48,115 nucleotides of DNA, taken from contig NZ_MAAX01000124.1 of NCBI RefSeq assembly GCF_002162835.1, forward strand, positions 1 through 48,115, written 5' to 3'. This DNA is from Nonlabens dokdonensis (GTDB lineage Bacteria; Bacteroidota; Bacteroidia; Flavobacteriales; Flavobacteriaceae). Positions 18,234 through 27,116 of this stretch are shown piece by piece (position 1 is the first letter of the stretch; each line of letters begins with the position of its first letter). A program made the position numbers and the translations under genes. The notes beneath the pieces were generated by a model. That model had not been told where the DNA came from. It saw only the letters and a program-made list of their open reading frames with translations, and ran no database searches.

Positions 18234-20780
18234 CTAAAAAGAAAATCCAAAACTACCTGTAATCGCCATAGAACGTGCGTCAGGCAAGAAGTTATAGCCA
18301 CCTCTAAAACTGACGTCTAGTCTTAGAATTTTAAAAATGTTCCCTATTCCTGCACTGTATTCCCAAAATACATCTTCTGGAGCTAGGTAATTAATGTTTC
18401 CTGCATTAAGCGCAATGTTCTCATCGCTTATTTTTCCATACACCGCACGTATTCCTACAAGCTCTCTCAGGTTAAGATCACGCAATCCTGGAATTCTAGA
18501 AAATATACGACCGTTGAAATTGTGATTTAAGTGCATGGTAACATATTCATCAGTTACAAATTCGTAGAAATTGAGCGTATTAAAAGCACCTGTTAAATTA
18601 AAGTAAGTCTGGTTACCAGGGACAACATTTAATAAAGCTAGTGGTACCTCTCCAAAGGTTTTACCTGCTTCCACTCTTGCCGTTAATCTCCCAAAAGGAC
18701 CTAACTGAAATGGATGACTGTAGTAAAACTGGACTTTATCAAAATTAAAATCACTTTCTAAAAAACCGTCAAAACCCTTAGTATAACTAGCATAAAGAAT
18801 AGGATATTCACCACTGTTAATAAGCGTTCTATCCACTCCATAGTTAGACGTTTTACGGCCTGGAGTGTAAGTCATAGTTAAAGAAGCATCTGCTTGTCTT
18901 GTTTCTGTAGCGATACCATTAGGTGAATCAGGATCAAAGTAATCCAAACTAAAAATATCTGGTGCACCACTTTTTATAGTTCGATAACTGGTACCTAATC
19001 TAAATTCTAGATTGTATTTGGGTTCAAAACTAATTCCTAAAGTTGTCAAATTAATACTAGAAAGACTATTATTATTACCTGCAGTTATTAGTGAACTTGA
19101 AGCGAGACTACGTCCCAAAACATCATTTGTATTGGTCAAGCTAGCACCTAATTGCTCTATATCTCTGCGGTTCCCACCAGATATGGTAAGCCTACTTTTC
19201 TTATCAATCAACCATTTACCAGCTAGACCATATTTAAACTGATCATCTTTGAAACCATAAGCTAGATAACCTTCCAGTCGCCATAAATCATTTGAAGTAA
19301 AAAAGGTTCTTCCACCTAACCTCACTCGCATACCTTCTACCTGATTAAATCCTAAAAGTCCGAAAACAGGCCCTATATCAAAGTTATCTACCTCATAATA
19401 TCCTGAGGCAAGAATGGTTCCTATGTTATAAAGACGCTTGAACTTTTTATTAGTTTTGAGCGTGTCCAGCATGGTATAAATTTGCTTTTCGTCTTTATTT
19501 AATTTTTCTAATCGATTCTCGTCCCAATATTCCTCACTGCGATCATAAATCAAAGGATCATAATCATTTACCCTACGTTTGTAAAAATCGTCTTCTTTTT
19601 TAATGTCAAATTGATAGTTATCAAACAAGGTGGTACGCTTACCGTAAATACCTTTAGACTTCTCTTTCTTATTAAGTGCAAAATCACTCATGAAGTAATC
19701 TCTGGTAATCAAGAAAAGGCTGTCGTTTAGTACATCATATTCCTGCTCGATGTAAATTTCTTTTACCCAATTCACATTAGCACTTTTAGTTGCTTGTAAA
19801 TTAATTTCTTTGATGGCATAAGAATCGGTAGCCACCCAAAAGTCTCCTTTAAAAGTAAGCTCTCCTTTGCGACGCGGATAATAAATAATGTTATAAGCCT
19901 CTACTCCATCAACCATAGCCGTATCTCTAAGCACATAATTATAGGTATCTATTCCAGCTTTACCTACCGGACTCGTAAAACTCTTATCAAAAAACTTTAA
20001 GTAACGCTCGTACACGTCAATATCTGCATAGAGGTCTTTTACAAAGGCTATAATGGTTTGATTATCAGAAAAACCAGAGTTTTTATTTGCTTTAACTACT
20101 TCTTTCTCTTTATTTAATTCATTATCTCCATATACTGAAGCCAGCGATTCATTAATAAAAATGGGTAGATAGGTTTTTCCGGTCACTCGACTGGTGTCAG
20201 CATAATTAAAAATGAATTCCATTCCATTGAATAGCTTTGAGTTGATCATAGCACTATCAATCGTATTCATATCAAATTCTAGCTTCTCATACTTATCGTA
20301 CTGGTATTGTTTAAATTGAGACAGTCCATTTTTACGTCTATTTTCCCAGACTTTGCGTAAGATGTCAATGGCTGGGTTGTTTTTTTTAGAAGTTTTTCCA
20401 GTATATACCACTACAGCATCCAGCTCAGCAGTGTCAGTTTCAAGAGTTATTTTTAAATCTGTAGAAACTCTTGATTCTAAAGTAATGGTTTGCGTTTTAT
20501 ATCCTACAAAGGAGAACTCCACCGTTTTATAGGTTTGGTCAGATTGCAGGTAGAATCTTCCATTATCGTTAGAGATTGTTCCTTCACTAGAGTTAGGAAA
20601 AATAACATTAGCAAATGGTACTGGATCACCAAATTCGTCATAGATAACACCACCTACTTTGGTTTGAGCAACTACAGTAGCGGTTACTAACAAGAATCCT
20701 AATAGTAACACATGTTTTGAGAATAGACTGTAGGAGTCTCGCTTTCGCGAAAGCGGTATACTTACCTGTCCTTTATGCAT
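18234..20780 (-). CDS. CarboxypepD_reg-like plus DUF5686 outer-membrane protein
   Basis: 848 residues from the ATG at 20780. A signal peptide core (VLLLGFLLVTATVVAQ) follows a long basic n-region. Next comes a carboxypeptidase-regulatory-like beta-sandwich (TKVGGVIYDEFGDPVPFANV to LKITLETDTAELDAVVV), the domain also found at the start of TonB-dependent SusC proteins, and then a full DUF5686 region starting NPAIDILRKVWENRRKNGL. The end (GGYNFLPDARSM...GSFGFSF) has the terminal aromatic typical of outer-membrane barrels. The ORF track starts at a TTG (20828); an ATG at 20822 and the one at 20780 are the real choices, and a -7 box lies at 20840-20847. A copy of the 16-bp palindrome encodes PLSRKRD within the n-region. 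Function unknown. Confidence 0.8.
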   Translation of the reverse strand: MHKGQVSIPLSRKRDSYSLFSKHVLLLGFLLVTATVVAQTKVGGVIYDEFGDPVPFANVIFPNSSEGTISNDNGRFYLQSDQTYKTVEFSFVGYKTQTITLESRVSTDLKITLETDTAELDAVVVYTGKTSKKNNPAIDILRKVWENRRKNGLSQFKQYQYDKYEKLEFDMNTIDSAMINSKLFNGMEFIFNYADTSRVTGKTYLPIFINESLASVYGDNELNKEKEVVKANKNSGFSDNQTIIAFVKDLYADIDVYERYLKFFDKSFTSPVGKAGIDTYNYVLRDTAMVDGVEAYNIIYYPRRKGELTFKGDFWVATDSYAIKEINLQATKSANVNWVKEIYIEQEYDVLNDSLFLITRDYFMSDFALNKKEKSKGIYGKRTTLFDNYQFDIKKEDDFYKRRVNDYDPLIYDRSEEYWDENRLEKLNKDEKQIYTMLDTLKTNKKFKRLYNIGTILASGYYEVDNFDIGPVFGLLGFNQVEGMRVRLGGRTFFTSNDLWRLEGYLAYGFKDDQFKYGLAGKWLIDKKSRLTISGGNRRDIEQLGASLTNTNDVLGRSLASSSLITAGNNNSLSSINLTTLGISFEPKYNLEFRLGTSYRTIKSGAPDIFSLDYFDPDSPNGIATETRQADASLTMTYTPGRKTSNYGVDRTLINSGEYPILYASYTKGFDGFLESDFNFDKVQFYYSHPFQLGPFGRLTARVEAGKTFGEVPLALLNVVPGNQTYFNLTGAFNTLNFYEFVTDEYVTMHLNHNFNGRIFSRIPGLRDLNLRELVGIRAVYGKISDENIALNAGNINYLAPEDVFWEYSAGIGNIFKILRLDVSFRGGYNFLPDARSMAITGSFGFSF
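20740..20755. repeat. 16-bp dispersed palindrome, copy 6 (inside DUF5686 gene)
   Basis: Exact copy at the 5' end of the coding sequence, read on the minus strand as LSRKR between the start codon and the signal peptide core. Confidence 0.95.
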
Positions 20781-20839
20781 GCAACTAACTTTTATTATAC
20801 CGGATTTTATATATTTTTTCATAAGCAATATGCAAAAAT

Positions 20840-20847
20840 CAAATGTA
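20840..20847 (-). promoter_or_regulatory. -7 promoter box of the second DUF5686 gene
   Basis: Minus-strand TACATTTG, 18 nt before the ATG at 20822 and 60 nt before the ATG at 20780. Confidence 0.6.
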
Positions 20848-20910
20848 GGACTACTGGATTAAATGCTAGTTGTATAACTATAAAAAAGTTGTGATATTCT
20901 TTGAGAAGCA

Positions 20911-20940
20911 AAAAAACCCAGCTTATCGAGCTGGGTTTTA
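20911..20940 (-). terminator. Intrinsic terminator after pdhB
   Basis: AAACCCAGCT-tatcg-AGCTGGGTTT. On the minus strand the T-run follows the stem. It ends 24 bp from the pdhB stop. Confidence 0.85.
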
Positions 20941-20963
20941 AAATATAGTATAATGTATACTTA

Positions 20964-21944
20964 TTATTTTTTATACATTACTTTCTTTACACCTTCTATC
21001 ACATCTTTGTGATTAGGCAACCACTCTTCAAAAAGAACTGGAGAATACGGCGCTGGTGTGTCTTGTGTGTTTATTTTATAAATAGGCGCGTCTAGATAAT
21101 CAAATGCTTCTGCTTGAACCATATGAGAAATCTCTGTAGACACGTTACCAAATGGCCATGCTTCTTCAAGAATAATCAAACGGTTTGTTTTCTTAACTGA
21201 TTTTAAGATCGCTTCTTTATCATATGGACGTACTGTTCTTAAGTCAATGATTTCACAAGAAATACCATCTTTTTCTAGCTCATCTGCAGCTTTGTAAGCT
21301 TCTTTTATAATCTTACCAAAAGAAACGATAGTTACATCAGCTCCTTCTCTTTTTACCTCAGCTACACCTATAGGAAGTACGTATTCATCTTCTGGCACCT
21401 CACCTTTATCACCATACATTTGCTCAGACTCCATGAAGATTACTGGATCATCATCACGTATAGCTGCTTTAAGAAGTCCTTTTGCATCATAAGGATTAGA
21501 AGGAACGATTACTTTAAGACCAGGTGTGTTTGCAAACCAGTTTTCAAAAGCTTGTGAATGCGTAGCAGCTAGTTGACCAGCACTTGCCGTAGGACCACGG
21601 AAAACGATAGGACACTTAAATTGCCCACCAGACATCTGGCGTATTTTTGCAGCGTTATTAATTATTTGATCAATTCCTACCAGTGAGAAATTAAAGGTCA
21701 TGTACTCTACTATAGGACGGTTACCTGTCATAGTAGAACCTATAGCGACACCAGCAAAACCTAGCTCTGCAATAGGTGTGTCAATCACACGCTTAGGACC
21801 GAATTCATCTAACATTCCTTTAGAAGCTTTGTATGCTCCATTATATTCTGCAACCTCTTCACCCATTAGGTAAATGGCCTCGTCACGTCTCATTTCTTCA
21901 CTCATCGCCTCGCATATAGCCTCGCGAAATTGTATTGTCTTCAT
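20964..21944 (-). CDS. pdhB: Pyruvate dehydrogenase E1 component, beta subunit
   Basis: Forms the alpha2-beta2 thiamine-diphosphate E1 enzyme that decarboxylates pyruvate and passes the acetyl group to E2 lipoate. 326 residues, normal length. Visible family patterns are REAICEAMSEEMRRDEAIYLMGEEV, the pyrimidine-side ThDP residues around TPIAELGFAGVAIGS, GPTASAGQLAATHSQ (subunit and active-site loop), and the transketolase C-terminal domain (VTIVSFGKI, EIIDLRTVRPYD). Branched-chain 2-oxoacid E1 beta is the close alternative, but the GEEVAEYNGAYK and GGQFKCPIVFRGPTA patterns fit pyruvate. Neither the alpha subunit nor E2 is in the window. It has a -7 box at 21982-21989 and its own terminator, so it appears monocistronic. 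Confidence 0.92.
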   Translation of the reverse strand: MKTIQFREAICEAMSEEMRRDEAIYLMGEEVAEYNGAYKASKGMLDEFGPKRVIDTPIAELGFAGVAIGSTMTGNRPIVEYMTFNFSLVGIDQIINNAAKIRQMSGGQFKCPIVFRGPTASAGQLAATHSQAFENWFANTPGLKVIVPSNPYDAKGLLKAAIRDDDPVIFMESEQMYGDKGEVPEDEYVLPIGVAEVKREGADVTIVSFGKIIKEAYKAADELEKDGISCEIIDLRTVRPYDKEAILKSVKKTNRLIILEEAWPFGNVSTEISHMVQAEAFDYLDAPIYKINTQDTPAPYSPVLFEEWLPNHKDVIEGVKKVMYKK

Positions 21945-21981
21945 ATATTATGTGTGTAGAATAGCATCCAATTATAAGAAA

Positions 21982-21989
21982 CAAAAATA
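21982..21989 (-). promoter_or_regulatory. -7 promoter box of pdhB
   Basis: Minus-strand TATTTTTG, 38 nt before the ATG. Confidence 0.6.
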
Positions 21990-22183
21990 ACCTACATATT
22001 AATAGGATGCGAAAAAAATTGATTAAAATATCTCTTTTAAATCACGATATCGTTTTAAATCTAAGAACTTTCTGTACTTCCACTCAACTTAAAGCTGGTG
22101 CGACATGAAAATGTAATTAATTGACAGATAAAATTTAAACAAAATTTTATTATGCATGCATAGTTTATTAGTTGTTTTTTACT

Positions 22184-22191
22184 TAATTTCG
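22184..22191 (+). promoter_or_regulatory. Probable -7 box of etfB
   Basis: TAATTTCG, one mismatch to TAnnTTTG, with TTG about 12 nt upstream. Start codon 37 nt downstream. Weaker than the others. Confidence 0.4.
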
Positions 22192-22227
22192 CAAACGATT
22201 GAAAAAGAAATTTAAAGACTTTAAAAT

Positions 22228-22974
22228 ATGAAAATATTAGTTTGTATCAGTCACGTACCAGATACCACTTCAAAAATCAATTTTACAGATAACGATTCTC
22301 AATTTGACACAAGCGGTGTACAATTTGTTATTAATCCTAATGACGAATTTGGTCTTACTCGCGCAATGTGGTTTAAAGAAAAACAAGGTGCTAGCGTAGA
22401 TGTTGTAACCGTAGGTGGTGCTGAGGTAGAACCTACTTTAAGAAAAGCACTAGCAATAGGTGCAGATACTGCAATACGAGTAGACACTCCAGCGGTAGAC
22501 GGTTATCAGGTTGCAAAACAATTAAGTGCTGTAGTTAAAGATGGTGGTTACGACCTAGTAATTGCAGGTCGTGAATCGATAGATTATAACGGTGGTATGG
22601 TACCAGGAATGGTTGCTGCCATGACAGGTGCTAGTTTTGTAAACACTTGTATATCTTTAGAAATTGAAGGCGATACTGCCACAGCAATACGCGAGATAGA
22701 CGGCGGTAAAGAAACTTCTACTGCTACACTTCCACTAGTTATAGGTGGTCAGAAAGGTCTTGTAGAAGAAAGCGACTTAAGAATCCCTAACATGCGTGGT
22801 ATCATGATGGCGCGTAAGAAACCATTAAATGTAGTTCCTGCAACTGACGCCAGTTCAGAAACTAATACCGTTTCCTTTTCAAAGCCAGAGCCTAAAGGTG
22901 CTGTTACTCTTGTGGAGGCAGATAATCTAGATAAATTAATTGACTTACTTCATAACGAAGCAAAAGCAATTTAA
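22228..22974 (+). CDS. etfB: Electron transfer flavoprotein, beta subunit
   Basis: Partner of EtfA in the FAD-containing heterodimer that takes electrons from acyl-CoA dehydrogenases and hands them to ETF-quinone oxidoreductase. 248 residues. Family patterns: KILVCISHVPDTTSKINFT at the start, INPNDEFGLTRAM, the AMP-site region VDTPAVDGYQVAKQL, IAGRESIDYNGGMVPGMVA, and LPLVIGGQKGLVEESDLRIP with the recognition-loop-like NMRGIMMARKKPL. It is followed by etfA after 97 bp that contain a palindrome copy. Co-transcription is likely. Confidence 0.95.
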   Translation: MKILVCISHVPDTTSKINFTDNDSQFDTSGVQFVINPNDEFGLTRAMWFKEKQGASVDVVTVGGAEVEPTLRKALAIGADTAIRVDTPAVDGYQVAKQLSAVVKDGGYDLVIAGRESIDYNGGMVPGMVAAMTGASFVNTCISLEIEGDTATAIREIDGGKETSTATLPLVIGGQKGLVEESDLRIPNMRGIMMARKKPLNVVPATDASSETNTVSFSKPEPKGAVTLVEADNLDKLIDLLHNEAKAI

Positions 22975-22997
22975 ATTTTAGGGATTCATATTAATCT

Positions 22998-23013
22998 CGC
23001 TTTCGCGAAAGCG
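22998..23013. repeat. 16-bp dispersed palindrome, copy 7
   Basis: Exact copy between etfB and etfA, with forward flanks (ATCT left, GAA right). Its position within a probable operon argues against a strong terminator role. Confidence 0.95.
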
Positions 23014-23071
23014 GAATTACAAATAAAATATTAAGTAAACGTCCTCTTTATGGACGCAAAAAATAAAATAT

Positions 23072-24040
23072 ATGTCAGTACTCGTATATACAGAATCAGA
23101 AAATGGTAGTTTTAAAAAAACTGCTTATGAAGTAGCTAGCTATGCAAAAGGTGTTGCCGATATGATGGGAACAGATGTTGCCGCAATTTCTTTTAATGCA
23201 AATGATGCTGGAGATTTAGGAACTTATGGTGTAAACAGATTGCACAATGTAAGCGACTCAAAATTAGATAAGTTTAATGCCGCTGCTTATGCAAACGCTA
23301 TCGCACAAGCTGCTAAGGCAGAAGGCGCAAAAGTAGTTGTGATAAGCTCTAGCGCAGACTCTAGATACTTAGGCTCGCTAGTAAGCGTACATTTAGAAGC
23401 AGGATATGTTTCTAATGTTACAGAGCTGCCTTCTTCTACAGATCCTTTTACAGTAAAAAGAACAGTTTTTACTAACAAAGCTTTCTCAAATACCGCCATC
23501 ACAACAGATGTGAAGTTAGTAGGCTTGTCTAAGAACGCTTACGGTCTTAAGGAAAATGCGACAGAATGTGCCGTACAATCTTTTGAGCCATCCTTAAATG
23601 ACAACGACTTTTCAGTTACAGTTCAATCGGTAGATAAAGCAACTGATAAGGTAACAATTGCAGATGCCGAAGTTGTGGTAAGTGCAGGTCGCGGAATGAA
23701 AGGTCCAGAAAACTGGGGCATGATTGAGGAACTAGCAGACGTATTAGGTGCTGCAACAGCATGTTCTAAACCAGTAAGTGATTTAGGATGGAGACCCCAT
23801 GGAGAACACGTAGGACAAACAGGAAAGCCTGTTGCCTCTAATTTATATATCGCTATAGGTATTTCTGGAGCTATCCAGCACCTTGCTGGTATCAACTCTT
23901 CTAAAGTAAAAGTAGTTATTAATACTGATCCTGAAGCACCTTTCTTTAAGGCTGCAGACTACGGTGTGGTAGGAGATGCTTTTGAAGTAGTACCTGCATT
24001 AATTGACAAATTAAAAGCGTTTAAAGCTGCAAATGCTTAA
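23072..24040 (+). CDS. etfA: Electron transfer flavoprotein, alpha subunit
   Basis: FAD-binding subunit of ETF, 322 residues. The C-terminal FAD domain is clear: VVSAGRGMKGPENWGMIEEL, ATACSKPVSDLGWRPHGEHV, GQTGKPVASNLYIAIGISG (the signature around the flavin), IQHLAGINSSKVKVVINTD and APFFKAADYGVVGD. The N-terminal domain starts VLVYTESENGSFKKTAYEVA. Together with etfB this links fatty-acid and amino-acid oxidation to the respiratory chain. A terminator follows at 24078. Confidence 0.96.
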   Translation: MSVLVYTESENGSFKKTAYEVASYAKGVADMMGTDVAAISFNANDAGDLGTYGVNRLHNVSDSKLDKFNAAAYANAIAQAAKAEGAKVVVISSSADSRYLGSLVSVHLEAGYVSNVTELPSSTDPFTVKRTVFTNKAFSNTAITTDVKLVGLSKNAYGLKENATECAVQSFEPSLNDNDFSVTVQSVDKATDKVTIADAEVVVSAGRGMKGPENWGMIEELADVLGAATACSKPVSDLGWRPHGEHVGQTGKPVASNLYIAIGISGAIQHLAGINSSKVKVVINTDPEAPFFKAADYGVVGDAFEVVPALIDKLKAFKAANA

Positions 24041-24077
24041 TTTTCTCCTTAGTTAATTAAGATTTTATTAGATTTAA

Positions 24078-24123
24078 GGCTGTGCAATAAGAGAAAAAGC
24101 TCATTTTTGCACAGCTTTTTTTT
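24078..24123 (+). terminator. Intrinsic terminator after etfA
   Basis: GGCTGTGCAA...TTTGCACAGC with a long T-run. The right arm overlaps a near -7 box CATTTTTG (24102-24109) for the next gene. Confidence 0.8.
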
Positions 24124-24140
24124 ATCTAAGATTAAAACCC

Positions 24141-24752
24141 ATGAGTCTAAAACGACTTAACATACGCGGAATTTCTTATAGTCAAACTCAAAACGGCGCC
24201 TATGCGCTTGTTTTAAAAGAGGTAGATGGACCGAGACAGCTTCCTATAGTCATAGGAGCCTTTGAGGCGCAAAGTATTGCTATCGCTCTTGAAAAAGAAT
24301 TGAGCCCGCCACGACCTCTTACACATGATTTATTTAAAAGTTTTGCCCAACGTTTTTCTATAGTTGTAAAGCAAGTTATAATTCATAAACTTGTGGACGG
24401 TGTTTTTTACAGCAGTCTTATTTGTGAAAGAGATAAAATTGAAGAAATCATTGATGCTCGAACTAGTGATGCTATTGCTCTTGCCGTAAGATTTAAAGCT
24501 CCTGTATTTACGTATGAAAATATTCTAGAAGAGGCTGGAATACAACAACACATCAAACCAGATAAAGAGTTGCAAATGGAAGAGTTTGAGAAAGAAGACA
24601 TGATTGAAGATTTAATTACGTCTGCATCTCAAGACTCTAATGATTACAGTGAGTTTTCTTTATCTGACCTTAACAAAATGCTAGGTGAAGCTGTAGCAAA
24701 TGAAAATTATGAACTTGCCGCTCAAATCAGAGACGAAATATCTAAACGATAA
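24141..24752 (+). CDS. Bifunctional nuclease family protein (DUF151) with UVR motif
   Basis: 203 residues. The DUF151 / bifunctional DNase-RNase domain covers about 1-140 (LPIVIGAFEAQSIAIALE, RPLTHDLFKSF, DARTSDAIALAVRFKAPV). A UVR-type helical hairpin follows at the C-terminus (LNKMLGEAVANENYELAAQI), as in UvrB and ClpC. Plant and mycobacterial members show non-specific nuclease activity; the bacterial role is not settled. The next gene starts 13 bp after the stop, so the two are probably co-transcribed. Confidence 0.88.
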   Translation: MSLKRLNIRGISYSQTQNGAYALVLKEVDGPRQLPIVIGAFEAQSIAIALEKELSPPRPLTHDLFKSFAQRFSIVVKQVIIHKLVDGVFYSSLICERDKIEEIIDARTSDAIALAVRFKAPVFTYENILEEAGIQQHIKPDKELQMEEFEKEDMIEDLITSASQDSNDYSEFSLSDLNKMLGEAVANENYELAAQIRDEISKR

Positions 24753-24765
24753 CCTTTATAAACTT

Positions 24766-26481
24766 ATGAATTTCAATATCGCTAGATTTTTCACGCTTGT
24801 TGTATTCTTATTTACAGCACAAGTGTTATTCTCTCAGGAAAGCACACCTATAAATGGGACATGGATAATTGATAACGTACAAACCAGTGAAGAATTTGAA
24901 GGTTCTGTACACCAGCTAGACAGTATTACCTTTAAGAATCAGGACTATAATTATTATACTGGTGTAGACAGTTTAAACTCTCAAGGAAGATTTATTCTTC
25001 AAGGTGATTTTATTGCATTGTATCCAGATCAAGATAACCAAAGTTTCAAAAAGTTTGACCTTGAAAAAGTGGCTGGAGATAGCCTAAGTTTAAAAACTAA
25101 TGAGTCCACCTATAATTTACTTTTGAAAAAAGAAGTAGTTCTAGAAAAGAACGTAGAAATAAAGAATGATTTAGGATTCAGCTTTGAGAGTTTTTACCGT
25201 GGACTCATAGGAATGTCGTTTATTCTCGGATTTTGTTTTTTACTCAGTAAAAACAGAAAGAAAATAGACTGGAGACTTGTTATTGTTGGGATTACACTAC
25301 AAATTGTTTTTGCTATTTCAGTGCTTAAATTTGAAAGTGTCGCTTATGTTTTTGACTCCATTTCTACAGGTGTTGTTAGATTCCTTGCAGTAAGTGAAGC
25401 CGGTGCAGAATTTGTTTTCGGTAATTTGATAGACGTAAGAGGTAGTTGGGGTTATGTATTTGCTTTTAAGGTACTTCCTACTATCATCTTCTTTTCTGCT
25501 TTCACATCGTTATTATATTACCTAGGGATTCTTCAAAAGGTGGTTTATGTCCTAGCATGGATCATGAGTAAAACCATGAGATTAAGTGGTGCAGAATCAC
25601 TTGCCGCAGCCGCAAATATTTTTATAGGCCAGACTGAAGCACCTCTTGTGGTTAAACCTTATCTAGAGAAAATGACCAAATCTGAGATTTTATGCCTGAT
25701 GGTAGGTGGAATGGCGACCATAGCAGGTGGAGTTCTTGCCGCTTTCATAGGCTTCTTAGGAGGAGAAAGTGAGGCCCAACAAATTCTTTTTACAAAGCAC
25801 TTACTTACAGCATCAATCATGAGTGCTCCAGCAGCAATTGTCATTGCAAAAATGCTTTTTCCTGAAGAAGACAAAACAAAAATTGATCGATCTTTAAAAG
25901 TATCAAAAGATAAAATAGGGTCTAATATCTTAGATGCTATTTCACGTGGTACTACAGACGGACTAAAGCTAGCGGTAAATGTAGGAGCTATGCTTCTTGT
26001 TTTCACCGCACTTATTGCAGTGGTAAACTTTGGACTTAAAGACCTATTAGGAGAATACACAGGACTTAATTCTATCATTGAATCTTCCAGTAATGGTAGA
26101 TACGATGGTTTTTCTATGCAATATATTTTAGGAAATCTATTTGCTCCTATCGCATGGATCATAGGCGTTCATGCAGACGACATTGTTCTTGTAGGTCAAT
26201 TATTAGGAGAAAAAACCATTTTAAATGAGTTTATCGCCTACGGCTCGTTAAAAGATTTAAAAGAGGCCGGAAAAATAGCACATCCTAAATCTATCATTAT
26301 TGCCACTTACGCCTTATGTGGTTTTGCAAACTTTGCCTCTATAGGAATACAAATAGGAGGAATAGGCGTACTTGCACCAGGTCAACGTAAGACATTAGCC
26401 GCTTTTGGAATCAAGGCGCTTATAGGAGGAACCTGCGCTGCATTACTTACCGCAACAATAGCAGGAATGCTCTTCGGCTAA
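24766..26481 (+). CDS. CNT-family nucleoside transporter with N-terminal lipocalin-like domain
   Basis: Concentrative (Na+ or H+ coupled) nucleoside uptake in the inner membrane. 571 residues from the ATG at 24766; the ORF track's start at 24700 overlaps the preceding gene. Residues 1-25 are a signal peptide (ARFFTLVVFLFTAQVLFSQ). About 26-130 form a small beta-rich domain (INGTWIIDNVQTSEEF, FILQGDFIALYPD) that resembles lipocalin-like folds and would face the periplasm. From about 145 the NupC fold follows: VFGNLIDVRGSWGYVFAFKVLP, AANIFIGQTEAPLVVKPYL, GGMATIAGGVLAAFIGFLG, LCGFANFASIGIQIGGIG. The substrate range cannot be told from sequence. Confidence 0.9.
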   Translation: MNFNIARFFTLVVFLFTAQVLFSQESTPINGTWIIDNVQTSEEFEGSVHQLDSITFKNQDYNYYTGVDSLNSQGRFILQGDFIALYPDQDNQSFKKFDLEKVAGDSLSLKTNESTYNLLLKKEVVLEKNVEIKNDLGFSFESFYRGLIGMSFILGFCFLLSKNRKKIDWRLVIVGITLQIVFAISVLKFESVAYVFDSISTGVVRFLAVSEAGAEFVFGNLIDVRGSWGYVFAFKVLPTIIFFSAFTSLLYYLGILQKVVYVLAWIMSKTMRLSGAESLAAAANIFIGQTEAPLVVKPYLEKMTKSEILCLMVGGMATIAGGVLAAFIGFLGGESEAQQILFTKHLLTASIMSAPAAIVIAKMLFPEEDKTKIDRSLKVSKDKIGSNILDAISRGTTDGLKLAVNVGAMLLVFTALIAVVNFGLKDLLGEYTGLNSIIESSSNGRYDGFSMQYILGNLFAPIAWIIGVHADDIVLVGQLLGEKTILNEFIAYGSLKDLKEAGKIAHPKSIIIATYALCGFANFASIGIQIGGIGVLAPGQRKTLAAFGIKALIGGTCAALLTATIAGMLFG

Positions 26482-26560
26482 AAAAAACAAGCATTTAGTA
26501 TTTTATAAAAAATTTAGCTTACTTTTATAATGATGTTAACGTTTTCCTAAAAAGAGTTTA

Positions 26561-26965
26561 TTGAAACCTACTGATTATAATAACGAGTTCATTTATTCCT
26601 TTGGTAACATGTATTGTTACGATAGTTATGTAATAGGTAGATTAAACTCTGGTATTAAAGTTGATAACGAGATTGCCATGCGCATGCTCACTGACATCAA
26701 CGACTGCTATGGTAAAGAAAAGATAGTTTTTATATCAAACCGTGAGTTTGGCCATGAAGTAGATCCTGCTGTTTACAAATTAATTAATGCAAAAACCATG
26801 ATAGGAATTGCAATAATAGGAACAACAAAGGAGCAGAGAATTCAGGCCGCTACAGAGCAATCCTTGTATAATGGCTCATTTGGTTATTTTAACAATTTAG
26901 AAAGTGCCGTTGAATGGGCAAAATCATTTACTAAAAGCGCCACAGACTTGAAGACCGGTTCATAA
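26561..26965 (+). CDS. Small conserved protein, possibly STAS/SpoIIAA-like
   Basis: 134 residues, cytoplasmic, beginning at TTG (MKPTDYNNEF). A TAA at 26537 leaves no ATG upstream, and the first internal ATG (26609) would remove a predicted first strand. The alternating pattern (KIVFISNREF, MIGIAIIGT) and the closing NLESAVEWAKSF recall the SpoIIAA-like/STAS-SEC14 fold, but I cannot name a family with certainty. It lies between the nucleoside transporter and thyA, with no sign of a shared operon. Confidence 0.6.
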   Translation: MKPTDYNNEFIYSFGNMYCYDSYVIGRLNSGIKVDNEIAMRMLTDINDCYGKEKIVFISNREFGHEVDPAVYKLINAKTMIGIAIIGTTKEQRIQAATEQSLYNGSFGYFNNLESAVEWAKSFTKSATDLKTGS

Positions 26966-27075
26966 AAGTTCTATTTTTCTCCATCTTTACTTTCTCTTTA
27001 CATTTAGATTTTAAGTATTTTGCTATCTCAATCATCAGGATGATTATTGGTATCAAATTATCGATAAATAAGTTT

Positions 27076-27091
27076 CGCTTTCGCGAAAGCG
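27076..27091. repeat. 16-bp dispersed palindrome, copy 8
   Basis: Exact copy 25 bp before the thyA ATG, within the expected promoter or leader. Reverse orientation (right flank AGAC). Confidence 0.95.
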
Positions 27092-27116
27092 AGACTTTAC
27101 AAACAATTAATAATAC

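Noticed and set aside
25659-26162. 167-residue minus-strand ORF inside the CNT transporter gene
   Set aside because: Fully antisense to conserved transporter motifs; no recognisable domain.
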